Shown here one piece after another: positions 1-49,222 of a stretch of DNA of 64,000 nt. The stretch is taken from the NCBI GenBank assembly GCA_964017125.1, contig OZ024902.1, positions 100,470,796 to 100,534,795 on the forward strand, given 5' to 3'. Numbering within the stretch: the stretch's first letter is position 1; each line of letters begins with the position of its first letter. Origin of the DNA: Flabesymbios commensalis (taxonomy: Eukaryota > Annelida > Polychaeta > Terebellida > Flabelligeridae). The position numbers and the translations under genes are program-made. Under the pieces are notes generated by a model. The model did not search any database and had not been told where the DNA came from. It was given only the letters and a program-made list of their open reading frames with translations.

Positions 1-995
1 CCCCTTCTGTAGCTTTCAGGTATCACGTGCAGCTGGGTACCCGGTAGTATATTTTCACGTAGGCCCACATGTCACATTGTGGAGTCTGTTATTACATAGC
101 ACACATTTACATACTAAGTATCACGCGTATGTGAATTCCAAGCTTTATAAGGCCTTTAGTTATACCATCATGTTACTGCCTGCTATTTTTAAAGTAAATT
201 GGCTAGTTGAAGTATAGGCCTAGGTAGGCCCATATTAATACATGTATGTTCCATACACATGATACATGTGTCAACTAAAAATTTACTGCACAATACATTA
301 ACATGAATAATACTTGGAGAGAAACACGCGCTGTTCTATCTTTTTAAGGTATACAATTTCGGGAACGGTTCAAGTCGTTGTTGTATGCAGCACATGCTAT
401 AAATATGTAACCAGCTCTCGCAGTGACAAGGCGTACCAGGGACTGTGGTCTGCGTAAACACACAGCCACCACAAAGTGGCACAAGGTCCTACACTTATTA
501 TTGTGCCTATCCGGTTCTTGTTATTCATCCCGGGATTATATAGCAAATAAATGGCTGTATAGCACTAGAACCTATCCTGAAAGTTATATAGTAAAGACGA
601 GTCTTGAGAGAATAATGTGGTTTAATATGAGTGTGTACATGGTGTAGGCAGTGGGGTTTATGTGGTCAACATTAAACGTTGTTCTGATAACTATAGGAAA
701 CTGTGAAAACTTCTTTTATTTGATATGATACTAACGTTACAGGTTAACCCACGTATCTCCATAAACATGGTAAATAGTAATAATTCTCTTACGACAATTA
801 ATGTTTTTTTATTGTGACCATTTATCATCTTCATCACTGTTCATATTTGTTTTAAACAAATGAAATATGAAAATGGGAAATGTTATACTTTTCAAATGAA
901 ATGAATCGGGCTTTAGGCCACCTTTGTGCACATATAGGCTAAACTGGGCCAGGAGAACCTCCTGAGGATGATGATTGAGATGACACTGTCCTTCA

Positions 996-1067
996 GACAT
1001 GGGATTCGAAACTCAAGCCCCGGCGGTCTGAGGCCGAGCACGCTACCTCGCGGTCACGGAGGCTCCC
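996..1067 (-). pseudogene. tRNA-like SINE head
   Basis: On the minus strand an A-box-like TGACCGCGAGGTAGCGTGC (1056-1038) is followed by a B-box-like GTTTCGAATCCC (1012-1001) at tRNA spacing. No cloverleaf with clean pairing is evident; unrelated sequence follows toward 820, so this is a tRNA-derived SINE or relic, not a tRNA gene. Confidence 0.6.
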
Positions 1068-1747
1068 CACAATACTGACTTTCACACGTGGATGGGGAAG
1101 AAACATTTTTTGTTTCTTTCAAACCGCCGAGACCGGAAACCGAACTCTGGCGTTTTCTCTATCCCGGATATATTCGGGTGTGGAGTTGGACAGACAGATT
1201 CCTATTCCGAATATATTCAGGTGTGGAGTGGGAAGGGTTAATTTATTGTACTGGTGAAACTGTATATATATTCTATTGCTGAAATTCGATATTATCCGAG
1301 TGCCAAGGCTCTTTCAAAACATCGCCCCCTTGAGTATCAACTGGTTTGCCCGTGATGTATCTTTTACAAAAGACCGTACTTTAAATTTAATGTCTTCACC
1401 AGCGTCTTATCGATACATAATTAGGCCTATACCGTCCATATGTTTTTTTCTCAAAACATGGGCACGTTATATTTACTAATAGAATGCGGCTTCAGTTATA
1501 TTTTACAGTCATAATAACGGATCATCTGCATCACAACCATTAGTCACACCTATTCTACAAAGTAATGTTTACTTTACTCATGGCTAAATCATTGGTATTT
1601 TTTTGGCTATCTAGTAGGAAATATATCATCCAATTTAGATACGTTGATGTTGGAGAGCATTCGACGCAAGATTAATATGCAATGAAGGCAGCGCATGGTC
1701 CCAAGCAGTGCAATATTTTGGCATTGATTTGAAACCCGTGTTATACC

Positions 1748-2024
1748 AGGGGCGGATCTAGCTTTTCAGTAAGGGGGGGGGGGGGGTGTTTAAAATTTGA
1801 TAAAAAAAATATTTTACTGTAAAGGGGTCGAGTGGCCCGCCCCCGGGAAATTTTTTTTCCAAAGGTTTTCTCATGCAATCTAAGGCATATTGGGCACTGT
1901 TTCTCACTCAGTATATCACCAAATCATAAGGAAACCCCTAAATGGGGTGATGATTTTTTTCTGAGGGGGGGGGGAGGGGTTTAAACTCCCCAAACCCCCC
2001 CCCCCCTCCCTTAGATCCGCCACT
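1748..2024. mobile_element. 277-bp TIR element with poly(G)/poly(C) arms
   Basis: Ends AGGGGCGGATCTA and TAGATCCGCCACT form terminal inverted repeats. Long G runs near the left end face C runs near the right end. Flanks TTATAC / GTATAC suggest a short target duplication. A similar end (GTGGATCCGCC after a C run) is seen near 39645-39655. Confidence 0.6.
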
Positions 2025-2200
2025 GTATACTAATCTGACCAGCTTCATATCAATACTGTTTGGGTAGAGAGGGGTCCCAAATCAATGCCGAAATATTGCA
2101 TATTTATAAATATATCGAGCATACTGGTCCTTGGTTTTGTTGAATATATAAGTACTTTGTACTGACTAGTAATGTTTAAATGAGTGATGTTTATTTGATT

Positions 2201-2239
2201 CAGCTAGTCAGTCAGCCAGTCAGTCAGTGAGTGAGTGAC
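2201..2239 (+). repeat. CAGT/GAGT microsatellite
   Basis: Short imperfect run of CAGT and GTGA units. A similar CAGC/CAGT run is at 24479-24522. Confidence 0.85.
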
Positions 2240-2575
2240 CACTTCATAAATTCTTCCGCGCTATGGAGGAGCACTGTAATCAGTTAATAATTAAATTCAG
2301 TAAACGTTATTATACATGTACAACATGTAGGCCTACAAATAATTGTTTTAAGGGCATGGTTGTCGTCTTATTCGGATAGCTGGTCATGAAATTGAAAAAT
2401 TAATATGACTAGACACAGAATACATTTTATTCAGAATCAGGTAGCGACGGCTTTGTCGAAATATGTATGCATCAAAAATATTGATTTTATTCAATATTAA
2501 TTATACATAAATAATTCAATATTACTTGTTAGACTAACGATTCTCACTACACTATTTTTATAAACTCAGATAGAG

Positions 2576-2890
2576 ACTTGGCGCAATGGTTAGAGGGTGG
2601 CGCTTTGCCATTGCCGCTACCTACGGCTACCAATCCAGCTTGGTGCAGGTTTTCGGAGAAGTAAGATACTTGTCCATCCCCTCTCTCAGCGTTGGGACAT
2701 TGTTTCAAAGTTTCTGTCCTTGTGCAATGCTTTCTATCCTCACATGCTTCACTTGTTTCGTGGATGTGTAGATGAGTACATGCTAGGACAGAGATATGCG
2801 AAATGGCAGCAGGACTACATTATGCTCCCTATGGAGTTGAAATGGCACACGAATTAGCAGGCCCAGTGACCAGGGGAGTAAATGTAAAAA
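2576..2890 (+). mobile_element. Possible tRNA-derived SINE
   Basis: The head carries an A-box-like TGGCGCAATGGTTAGAGG (2579-2596) and a weak B-box GGCTACCAATCC (2625-2636). The body ends in an A-rich GTAAATGTAAAAAAG near 2876-2893. Small overlapping ORFs here are not genes. Boundaries are approximate. Confidence 0.5.
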
Positions 2891-2999
2891 AGTCGGATGA
2901 TAGATCTTCAGACTTTATATCAGACATAATAAACCTGACATGATAAACCTGCACCTTCACATTTTAATTGAACCAATACTTACCATAATTAATGAAAAA

Positions 3000-3498
3000 A
3001 TATGCCTCCGCGTCTGGTGGCTGGATGCATTATGGTTTCGGTTTGTCCATCCGTGCGTCGGCCCGTCCGTCCTGGAACTCTTGCGTTCAACATCATTGAA
3101 AAGCGTCAAATCTAGCCTGGTGATATTCACCACGTTTATGCACCAGATGAATCTCTAGATCAAGTTCTAAGATGGGTGACCATGGCCTATTTTTTTCGAG
3201 ACCATAAGCCTCTAAATGCCAAAAAACCTTGCGCATGACATTACTTCAAAACCGTCGAAGCTAGCCTGGTGATGGTAACCACGATTATACCAAATTGTAT
3301 ATGTCAAGTTCTAAGGTTATGTGCCAGATGGGTCTCTAGGTCAAGTTCTAAGATGGGTTACCTTGGCCTATTTTTCAAGGTCACAGGTCGCGAAAATACA
3401 AAACCACCTTGCGCCCAACTTAACTTGAACATGTTGAACTTGATTTAACGTATTTATCCCTCAATCAATGCCATTTGATTTTCTGATACGGAGGCATA
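3000..3498. repeat. Interspersed repeat with TATGCCTCCG / CGGAGGCATA ends
   Basis: The left end TATGCCTCCGCGTC and the right end ATACGGAGGCATA are inverted. The interior repeats the phrase GTTCTAAGATGGGT twice (about 3164 and 3347) and contains runs of GTCC/GTCG. A related fragment appears near 16700-16760. Family not assigned. Confidence 0.55.
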
Positions 3499-4145
3499 CA
3501 CATCGACGACGACAAGCTCTAGTTGACCTTATATTGTTTTCCTAGTCTCTCTAGTATATTTGGCTTCTTGTATACTGACAATGTAACACCCGGAATGTTG
3601 TGATGGGGGTGTGTGATATAGACCAATTCCTGTGAGCAAATATGTTGTATCTGGTACTCAATACACGTGACCAATGACCTGATTACCATCTAACAATTTC
3701 AAAATAGCGGTTTAGTACATGTATCTATTTTTATTCTGCTGAATTTTGCGTTATTTACATTAACATATATATCGAAACAATAGCCGTGATAGCTGGACCG
3801 TGACTATCAGAATATGATTTATAAAGCAAACTGTAAGGTCTCCCGCAAGGATGATGACAGGTCCATGAAAATTGAGCAAAAAAAAATGGTAGACTGGAGC
3901 CTTTTTTCACTTGGGTTTTGTTCATTATCTTGCAACCCTTGCAGGTTAGCTAGAGCATTGCTATAAAATAATATACTGTTGTTATACGAGGATAACCCAT
4001 GACAAATTTCACAGATGTAAAATTCAATTGGCTCACCATGACATAATGTGGATAATTTTAAATCTAAATAGGCCGGCTGGTCCCGGTGCCAGGCAACAAC
4101 GGAGTATTTCTTTTCTGTCTTGGCATTCATTTATTATCGGAAAAA

Positions 4146-4646
4146 CCACATACGCGTGATGCGTGAAGCGTGATGAGTGTTCACCAAAATCATTGAAAAT
4201 AGAAAGAGGGATTCCACATGCACGTGATGCGTATTCGTTTTCGGCTCGCGTATTCACCGCTCATGACAGTCATTTTATGGATTCTCTCGGGTACCCCCAA
4301 GATCCTTGCATTCGTATATTACATAGTCTTTTTTTGGACACTTTTTGGTGGGAAGTTGGTTAATCTGGTTGAGGAACACCCAGCACACTTAATTAAAAGA
4401 ATATAAAGACAGCATCCGAGATGGAAACATTTAGGACAGTATAGCAGAAGCTATGGATGTGGGAACGTGTGTATTTAGGTAAGTAAGGTGCCATGTGACC
4501 CGTGTCCCTGTGTGTAAAAATACCACAGGATATCCGCACTGGGTGGCTCCTTCACAAAAAGAGCTTTAACGCATCACGCATCACATTTTGACGTACATGT
4601 GGAGTTGTGCAATACGCATCACGCTTCACGCATCACGCGTATGTGG
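4146..4646. mobile_element. 501-bp TIR element with GCGTGATG-rich ends
   Basis: The left end CCACATACGCGTGATGCGTG pairs with the right end CACGCATCACGCGTATGTGG. A second inner inverted pair (CACATGCACGTGATGCGT near 4215 and ACGCATCACGCATCAC near 4569) is nested inside. A solitary end with flank CACGCGTATGTG is at about 123-134. Confidence 0.7.
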
Positions 4647-5175
4647 AGTCGTAGCTTTAGCAGCTGATAAGCCATGTTCTATTCGTCTCCGTGTGCAGAT
4701 ACCAGGCTACCGACGCTATTTTCAGGAGCCCCCTTAACATGCATAATGAAAATTGATTTTAACCAGATCCCGCTAATACGCTCTCTGTACCATGTTGTCT
4801 CAAACTAAATTAATCAAACTAATTATATGGTAATTAATGTTCCTTGCAATTAATGAATCACTGAATACACTTCATGTTTGCGATAACCAGTTACCACTAG
4901 TAAATAATGATAAAAATTAAATAATTAACAAGTCGATTTAGTATCACATGTAGCTACAGTAACGGAATGGTCAACCAAAAATTGTATATAAGCAGGCCTG
5001 TATTTATGCAGAAGTTATGGACACAAAATGTCTACTGGAGCTATGGACACAAATATTTGTATGCGTGGATATGAATATCTGTACAAATCAAATATATTTA
5101 GCATGACCACTTTTATAAAACTAGGGGTAAGGTAGTTTGACAATAACTTATTTTTTGCTGAGCTAATCTTGCTCT

Positions 5176-5405
5176 ATGGAGGCGGATGCGGCGGCAGACC
5201 TGATAGTCAGCCTTCACCTTGACCCTGAGGCTTTGTCATGACGGCCTTGATGTACGAGGCATCGGGCCCGCTGGTGCGGCGCCTCACCAATAGTGCCCAG
5301 TCAGGACGAGTGATGGTTCCTGTACAGAAGCAGCCATCGACTGCACACCCGGCCAGAGCACGCAACGGTCAAGTCAGGCCAGTCGTAAATCGCTTGGCGG
5401 TGTAG
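5176..5405 (+). other. GC-rich patch with two overlapping short ORFs
   Basis: In AT-rich surroundings, one 21-residue ORF (5176-5241, MEADAAADLIVSLHLDPEAL...) overlaps by ATGA a 55-residue ORF (5238-5405, MTALMYEASGPLVRRLTNSA...). Neither is recognised. A loose inverted repeat (CTGCACACCCGG / CCGGGGGTGCAG) overlaps the end. It could be a gene or transposon fragment, an unknown exon, or chance. Confidence 0.2.
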
Positions 5406-6427
5406 ACCGGGGGTGCAGTGTCCAGCATTATTCACAGGGTAATATTGGCGTAGCTAAAAGAAAGCCAATTACGGTCGGTAACATCCATCACAACAGCGTA
5501 CACTCTAGCTCAAACACAAGGCGTTGTCTAGATGTTATTTCAATGCTGGGTCACCATATATTGTTTCCCTTGGGCTGTTTCAGACCGAGAATATAGCGGG
5601 TCCTTCTTGCTCTGACATGCCCTATGCCTTCTCTTCCATGCCTTCTCAAAAGCTGTCTTGTTTTCTAATGTTCAAACATTTTGTTGTTCGGCCTTGAGCT
5701 GTGTATATAACCATTCACATCGTACAGTTGATTATTAATTATTATTTGAAGTGATTTCAATTTGTATTATACGACGCGTACGATAAAATTGGCGGTTTAT
5801 GCTAATTAATGTGGTAAGTTTCATTCTTGATCAACCATCTGTGAAATAGGTTAGATTTGCTAGTTTGTCGTTGTAAACCTGTGTTTGCACTATACTCCAT
5901 TTTATGTCTCTCACAGCCATCAATCTCTAAAATCTCCTTAAGAAATAAGACAACAAAGCATAGCCTGCTAGTTAAGTCCACCCACTGAGACTCGCCAACT
6001 GTTCTAAATTTACCTAGCATCATTTACGAGCAGATCGCAAACATTTCCAAGATCTATGTAAATGTTGAGCTGTCATTTGTCCCAAAAGATACCGCATCAA
6101 CTTTACTGTCAGACCCCTTGGTTTCGTTCAAGCATACCAGGGCATTATATTTTTTATTTTATCGCAGAATGTGACGTAAAAATATGACGCGCAGAATTTG
6201 ACGCGTGAAATATGACGTAAAAATCTAGTTCTGAGCTATTCACTCATAGGCATACTAGTAACTATGCTATATACTGTACTGTTCACACACTAATCTAATG
6301 AATAATTACACTGTAAACCCTATCCCCTACTAGCACAGCACAAGGCGAATGAGCTACCATAACAAATATCGCAAAAAATGTATGTTGAACCAGCACAGGC
6401 TAGCCCGCGGCGAATGGCGCTGTGTTG

Positions 6428-7215
6428 ACTTTTTTGTCACACAATTTTGTTTGGTTCAAACTTCAAACGGCTTGAAAGAGTATGCTTCTCTGTCGTGTTA
6501 GATTTGAATTAGATTGGATAAAATGTATTCATCCATATAAATCAAATTAGATTAAGTCAATGTACCTTTAATTAAACTTATGTCTCGTGCCATAGCAATA
6601 TAATAGTGATATTGTAACTGCATAAATTAAGCCATCACAACTTTGACCATTTTGAGCCCAGCTGGATTGTGAAAAGTTAACTGGGCCTAATTCAATTTGA
6701 TCAAGGCAGCTCGATAAAATAGGCAACAACAATGCATAAATATTGTGTAACACGATGTTGAGAAAATTATCTTTTTGTCACTGAATTTGGTTTGGTTCCA
6801 ACAGCTTAAACAAACACGCTTACCTGGCTTGTTAGTTTGAGCTTGAATAGAACATTCAAAATTTAGGTTAAATTCGCATGAAATTCTTTATCTTTTTAAA
6901 TACACATACGTTAAGTCAACGTATCTTTTATTGAACGTCTCAGGACAATGCAATATAATATTGTTATTGTAGCTGCATAAATTGCTTTCACAACTTTAGC
7001 CATATTGAGCATAGCTGGCCTATTTGAACAAGATTGTTAAAAGCTAACTGGTCATAATCCAATTTAATCGAGGCAGCTCGATAAAATAGGCAACGACAAA
7101 GCATATTTTATATTGTGTGACACGATATTAAGAAAATGACGGTTGTCACTTAATTTTGTTTAAGCAACACTCTCTTCTGACGTGTTAGATTGAGCTATCA
7201 TAGAATATTACCAAT
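6428..7215 (+). repeat. Tandem duplication, unit about 340-370 bp, about 2.2 copies
   Basis: Unit starts (TTTTTGTCAC or GGTTGTCAC) lie at about 6430, 6772 and 7141. Shared phrases include GGCAGCTCGATAAAATAGGC and TTGTGTRACACGAT. The copies are clearly diverged, so the event is old. Function unknown. Confidence 0.75.
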
Positions 7216-8671
7216 TTGTATTAAATTGGATAAAGGTTTTTTGACTAATTAAGTGATTTATCAGCAAATTAAGACTTTGTGAGTTACACAGAATATATAA
7301 TATCCTGAAATAAAATCGTTTTCAGTTCTCTGTTCATTTTTGTGTGAATCTGTGAGGGGTAAAGATCTTTTTCTTAAATAACAAAATGTCATGTGCTGAA
7401 ACTTTTTTTTATTGCTGTCTTTAAGAAATAACCTTCTAGAAAAAATAGAATCTTAAATCAAGATAACATATATCTATATATTAAAGGTCAAAGACTTGAC
7501 TTGAATTGAAGCAGAACATTTAACCTATTGGCTCGAACCCAGGTCTGCAAGCAGCTGGTCACTGTCCACTGCTGTGATCTGGAGAGTAACGTTGGGCCAA
7601 TGCATTACCAATGTGACCAGACTATCGCTTTTGAGATGCTCTTCCTACAGTCTAATAGATGACAGGTCACACAGATGGTTGTGTTGTCCAAATGGTTGGC
7701 TGGCATTTTCAATGCCGCGCCAACGTTGGCGGACCGTAAGCTCAATACGGTCCTTGCAACAAGAAAAACAATTGACGCTATAGCCTACTTTGCTTAAGCT
7801 ACTAAAACTTAAATATATGGAGCCAATAAGTAGTTTGTTTCGCCCACTACAAAATAATTCGTTCTGACCCTTGCAACACGAAAAAACATGTCGCTGCAGC
7901 CCGCCTTGTTTGTGTCATTATGACTTGAATAAATAGATCTGGAGCAAAGCTTTATAATCTGTATGCTATGACCTAACGTTTCCACATTTATAGAACATAA
8001 ATAATTTACATGACAATGACCTATTTGTATAGCTGATGAGAGCAGTGAAATATTTTGTTTAGGTAGCTAGTTTTAATTGTTCGATGACGTCGTTTTGGAA
8101 ATGACCTAAACTAGTTACGTATGACTATGACCAAGGATATAACCTCCTTGCTATGACGAAAATTGAGTTGCTCACAATAACTAATTCTCGTTGTGTTATT
8201 CTAAAATAATTTATTAGTTTCAGTTTGATATGCTCAAATGTAATGACTTCGACCTAAGTAAAGTAGCATATGATAAACCAAGTGATCCCCTCTGGCATAA
8301 AGCAATTTATTCTGATGATTTCAAATTAACAACTCACTCCGAGTTGGCATATTAAAACTGTGTTCTAAGCTACGGCACGAAGCCAGAGTATCCCAATATT
8401 AACGAGCTGAAAAAATGATAACAGTTGTGCCAGGTCACATCATTAAATTGCCTCAAAAAATTTGAGCTAGTACCGTAGCTGAATAGGGTGTACAGTGTAC
8501 TATAGGGCCAAGGTCAATGTGTGCTACATAATATTGGTAATATTGTTTCATTTACGCGTGAATTTGTCATTGTATTTAAAGGGTAGTGCCTAATTGAGAA
8601 CCATCGGGATTATAAAGCTTAATGTACGTGCAATTCCAACCGCACGTACAATCACGCCCAATAAATTTTGA

Positions 8672-46066
<37,395 letters not shown>

Positions 46067-46682
46067 TCCAGATCCACTTCCCACAATTCAACTGTTTTTC
46101 ATTATTTATCATCAATCATCTTCATTATATTCAGCAAACTCTTCAAGACTGAAAGCCATGTACTAAAGTACATCGCGTAGGGTATGCTTACGATTGCTCA
46201 TTCTAGGGTAATCATAATTTATTTGTTGCATCAAGTGATGCGAGTACGAGGTTATTTTGTAACTTTAATGTGCTTTTGGACGTTTTAAAGGAACATGCCT
46301 TTAGATGACAGAGGCCAATGATAATATAATCTATTATATTTATGAAGCATCCATGTTATCTGTTCAATTTCACTGTAAATAATTTGTGTCGGCTTCATAT
46401 GCAATGAAATTTACAGAACTAGGTATAATTTTTTACTGAAATATTCGTTGTAAATTGTAAGACTATAATGCTATATGATAGTTGCTGATGAGAAAACCAA
46501 AAACATTCCTGGGTGTGTGCTGGTTTTCAGGTAAGACACTCTCCTACCTAGGCGCATCGTTCCCTGTGGACGATCAAAAAAACCCGCAATGGTTTTATTT
46601 TGGATAAGATGATACAATCAGCAATGCAAAGGGAACAAATCTCAGGCTGTGAAGAGCGAATCCAAAGAGAACAAATATGTGT

Positions 46683-46706
46683 GTCAGTCGTGACGTCACG
46701 ACTGAC
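46683..46706. promoter_or_regulatory. 24-bp perfect palindrome centred on TGACGTCA
   Basis: Reads GTCAGTCG TGACGTCA CGACTGAC with no mismatch. The centre is the full CRE octamer. Its place in a 3' region gives no sure role; it could be a chance hairpin. Confidence 0.4.
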
Positions 46707-46805
46707 GGTGGACGACGTGGTGAACTATTAAGACTTGCGACCAACGGGAAGTAATCAAAGGGCTTCATTTTTTGTGCTCTGCACTTCATCTTCCCAGCAG
46801 TACAA

Positions 46806-46914
46806 CCCAGCCAACGCGAGATATTGACCCGGTGCTGTTGCAATGTTGGGCAAGCGTCTGCGACGCTGGCCCAACCTTCCAACAACATCGGGTCAATATC
46901 TCGCGCTTGCTGGG
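46806..46914. mobile_element. 109-bp palindromic MITE
   Basis: CCCAGCCAACGCGAGATATT to AATATCTCGCGCTTGCTGGG, with a GCGTCTGCGACGCTGG centre. An extra CCCAGCAG lies 13 bp before the left end. It sits in the ZSWIM 3' region. Confidence 0.88.
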
Positions 46915-48452
46915 AACAGACGTATTGGTGCTAAAAGGCGATTTCCATTTCTGTATTAAATGTTCAGTAACAGTGCATTTGTGACTGTACGCCATGTGGC
47001 TATGCTTCTTGTGCGTGCTTAAAGTTGCATATGTTAATGTTATGTGTTGTACCAACCTTCCTGTCGGACTCCTTTATCCCACTAAGTTTCATAGTCTATA
47101 TAATAGAGTCTGCATTTCAAGAAGATATTGCTACTCACAAATCAACTATGTAATAATGTCACGTGGCATTATGGTGTAATGGTGCATACATGTGTGATTT
47201 ATGGGTACAAAGTCCTTGCTATTTATTAAGTTGTGTGTGTCAATAATGTAAAGCATTTCCTGTACATCTTGGGCCCAGCCAGAACTACCTCGCTGTGTTA
47301 AAGGACACCTGTATACGTGTAGGTGTGTTTTGACTGACCATTGTTATATGCTAGTCCACGCTGACCTCGTTCATAAACAATGTCATTCCATTGTAGCTGC
47401 TAATTTTGTTGACTTTGTCTTTTAGTCCAAATTGTGTCACTATTTTTTATTATCATGTTACTTTGTGTTACGTGGTCTGATCACGTTCAAATACAATGAC
47501 ACACCATGTTTATGTCTTGATAGCCAGTATACTTGACATCAGTCAAAGATTTGCAAATTATCATTCAGAAAAATCAACCTTCAAAAGGGGATAATATTTG
47601 TTTAGAATTAATAGGATTACCGGGACTATTACTTGGGTTGTTGTTTGTTAGTGTTTTTTTATTGTCAACATTATTTGTTATAAAACGGAAAACCGTTAGT
47701 GTCTATAGCACCAGAATCAGAGAAGCAATTTAGTTATAATTGCATTGTTTTTTTTGTTATTTAGTTTTAACCATAGTTTCAAAATTGCATTTTCAAAAGT
47801 AAAGGTATTTGCTTATTACAATTGATGATCTCATAGTTTACATTAAAGAGAACCTTCGCAAATGGCATCCAATATTAATGCAAAAAAGTTTTTCACCGTA
47901 TTATCCAGTCTTTTTCATTTTGGGTAATCTGTAAATGTCAACATTTTTGCTATACCGTATTCTAGAGGATGCCAGTTGCTGTGGTGTTGTCATTTTGTCA
48001 ATATTCATGTTATCTAGAAATGTAGCCATGCCTCTTCATTCCTGTCAACTTTTTTTATTTCACAATCATGTTCCTTTGACATTATTTTATAAGTGAATGT
48101 ATCTATCCGATTGAAAATATTGACTGAATAATTTATGCACTCGTTTTGTAATACATTTATATGTAACACACCTCACATGTCAATAGGTAGTGGGATGCAG
48201 CTAGGAATCCCACCTATATTCCATCTTTAACTTAATAGCAGTGTGCATTATTAAGTGATTTAATGCTATAAATGTATGGAATACTGTTTAAAACAGCACA
48301 ATATTAAAGTCTCCATTATTTGTAATTGAAAACAAATATATTTTAAAATTAAATATGTCTTTAGCAGGTCATTTGATTGGATATATTATCAAACTATAAA
48401 CAAAGGGGAAAAGTTGTCCTGCCTTTTAAAAATAGCCGTAAGAAATATTATA

Positions 48453-48458
48453 AATAAA
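48453..48458 (+). terminator. Alternative poly(A) signal of the ZSWIM gene
   Basis: AATAAA on the plus strand 2.4 kb past the stop, in an AT-rich stretch. Which signal is used cannot be told from sequence. Confidence 0.35.
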
Positions 48459-49090
48459 TGCTGAAACAGTATTCCAACAGTTTTGATCATCTGTCTCAGT
48501 CGAGTTAAATTGTCTCCGGTCAGTGTCATATTTGTTAATTGAGCTTCAACGTTTTTTTTAAGTAATGCAACAATGCGAAGTTGTTATTTTTGCATGTAAT
48601 GCAAACCACACATTATATTCCTATAGCACATAACTTTTACTACTGATGCAAAAACAAGTACATTTTGTCATGCCATTTTCCCATCCACAACTACCTCAGA
48701 TGGAAACAAATAACAATAACATACCGTCTTGTATATTTAGTCTTCATTCACAACATCAGACACCTCATTTGATTGGAGTGATAGAGATCCAGTTGCGAGC
48801 ATCTTTTAAAGATGAACCTATCTCCATAAATTTTCTAGTCAAAGGAAAGTTGAAGACCACAAAAGGTATGGATTTGTTCAAGAATGATTTTGTGTGTGTA
48901 ACTGTGAATATGTCCTGCAGGCAATATCTAGGATTTGCTTGATGGCGATAAAAGCATCGTGTCAGATCCATTTGCTGCATGTGGCTGGTTGGTGGTAATT
49001 AATTATTTTTCAATTATATATCACTGTCAAACTATGGTTTTGTGTCAAGTGATAAGAAAGGTTAGTACGAAAATATCATAGGAAAAAGTG

Positions 49091-49100
49091 AATAAATAAA
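49091..49100 (+). terminator. Distal poly(A) signal of the ZSWIM gene
   Basis: AATAAATAAA on the plus strand, the last canonical signal before EIF2B3. If used, the ZSWIM 3' UTR is about 3 kb and ends inside the EIF2B3 3' end region. A nearer AATAAA is at 48453-48458, and ATTAAA variants also occur near 47842 and 48303. Confidence 0.4.
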
Positions 49101-49128
49101 AATATATACATTATAATGACTTTCAAGC

Positions 49129-49134
49129 TTTATT
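49129..49134 (-). terminator. Poly(A) signal of EIF2B3
   Basis: AATAAA on the minus strand, 36 bases past the EIF2B3 stop. It is the first canonical signal after the stop. Cleavage would be expected about 49105-49118, just past the opposing plus-strand signal. Confidence 0.6.
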
Positions 49135-49169
49135 TCATTTAATATATTATTTGTGAATACAATTGGCGT

Positions 49170-49222
49170 TCATATCTCCATCATACGTTCTGCATCCACA
49201 AGTATCTCGTTAGTAGATTTCG
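49170..49222 (-). CDS. EIF2B3: EIF2B3 last exon and stop
   Basis: Encodes KSTNEILVDAERMMEI then TGA, matching the human C-terminus VNEVIVGNDQLMEI. Acceptor TTATTTTCAG. A poly(A) signal (AATAAA on the minus strand) lies at 49129-49134, so the 3' UTR is very short. Confidence 0.93.

Larger units (their letters stand above)
46067..49169 (+). other. Convergent 3' region (ZSWIM 3' UTR and end zone)
   Basis: No conserved coding sequence is visible between the two stops. It holds a 24-bp CRE-like perfect palindrome (46683-46706), one copy of the 109-bp palindromic MITE (46806-46914) and poly(A) signals. A 66-codon ORF at 47533-47733 with a hydrophobic stretch is probably chance in T-rich DNA. Confidence 0.6.

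Noticed and set aside
7505-7520. B-box-like GGCTCGAACCCAGG suggesting a tRNA or SINE
   Set aside because: No A-box at the right distance on that strand and no stem pairing.
46510-46525. TTTTCAG directly followed by GTAAGAC, like a recursive splice site
   Set aside because: It lies after the ZSWIM stop codon with no evidence of an intron spanning it.
47533-47733. 66-codon ORF with a hydrophobic segment followed by KRK
   Set aside because: T-rich 3' region DNA produces Leu/Phe/Val runs by chance; no homologue recognised and it lies after the ZSWIM stop.
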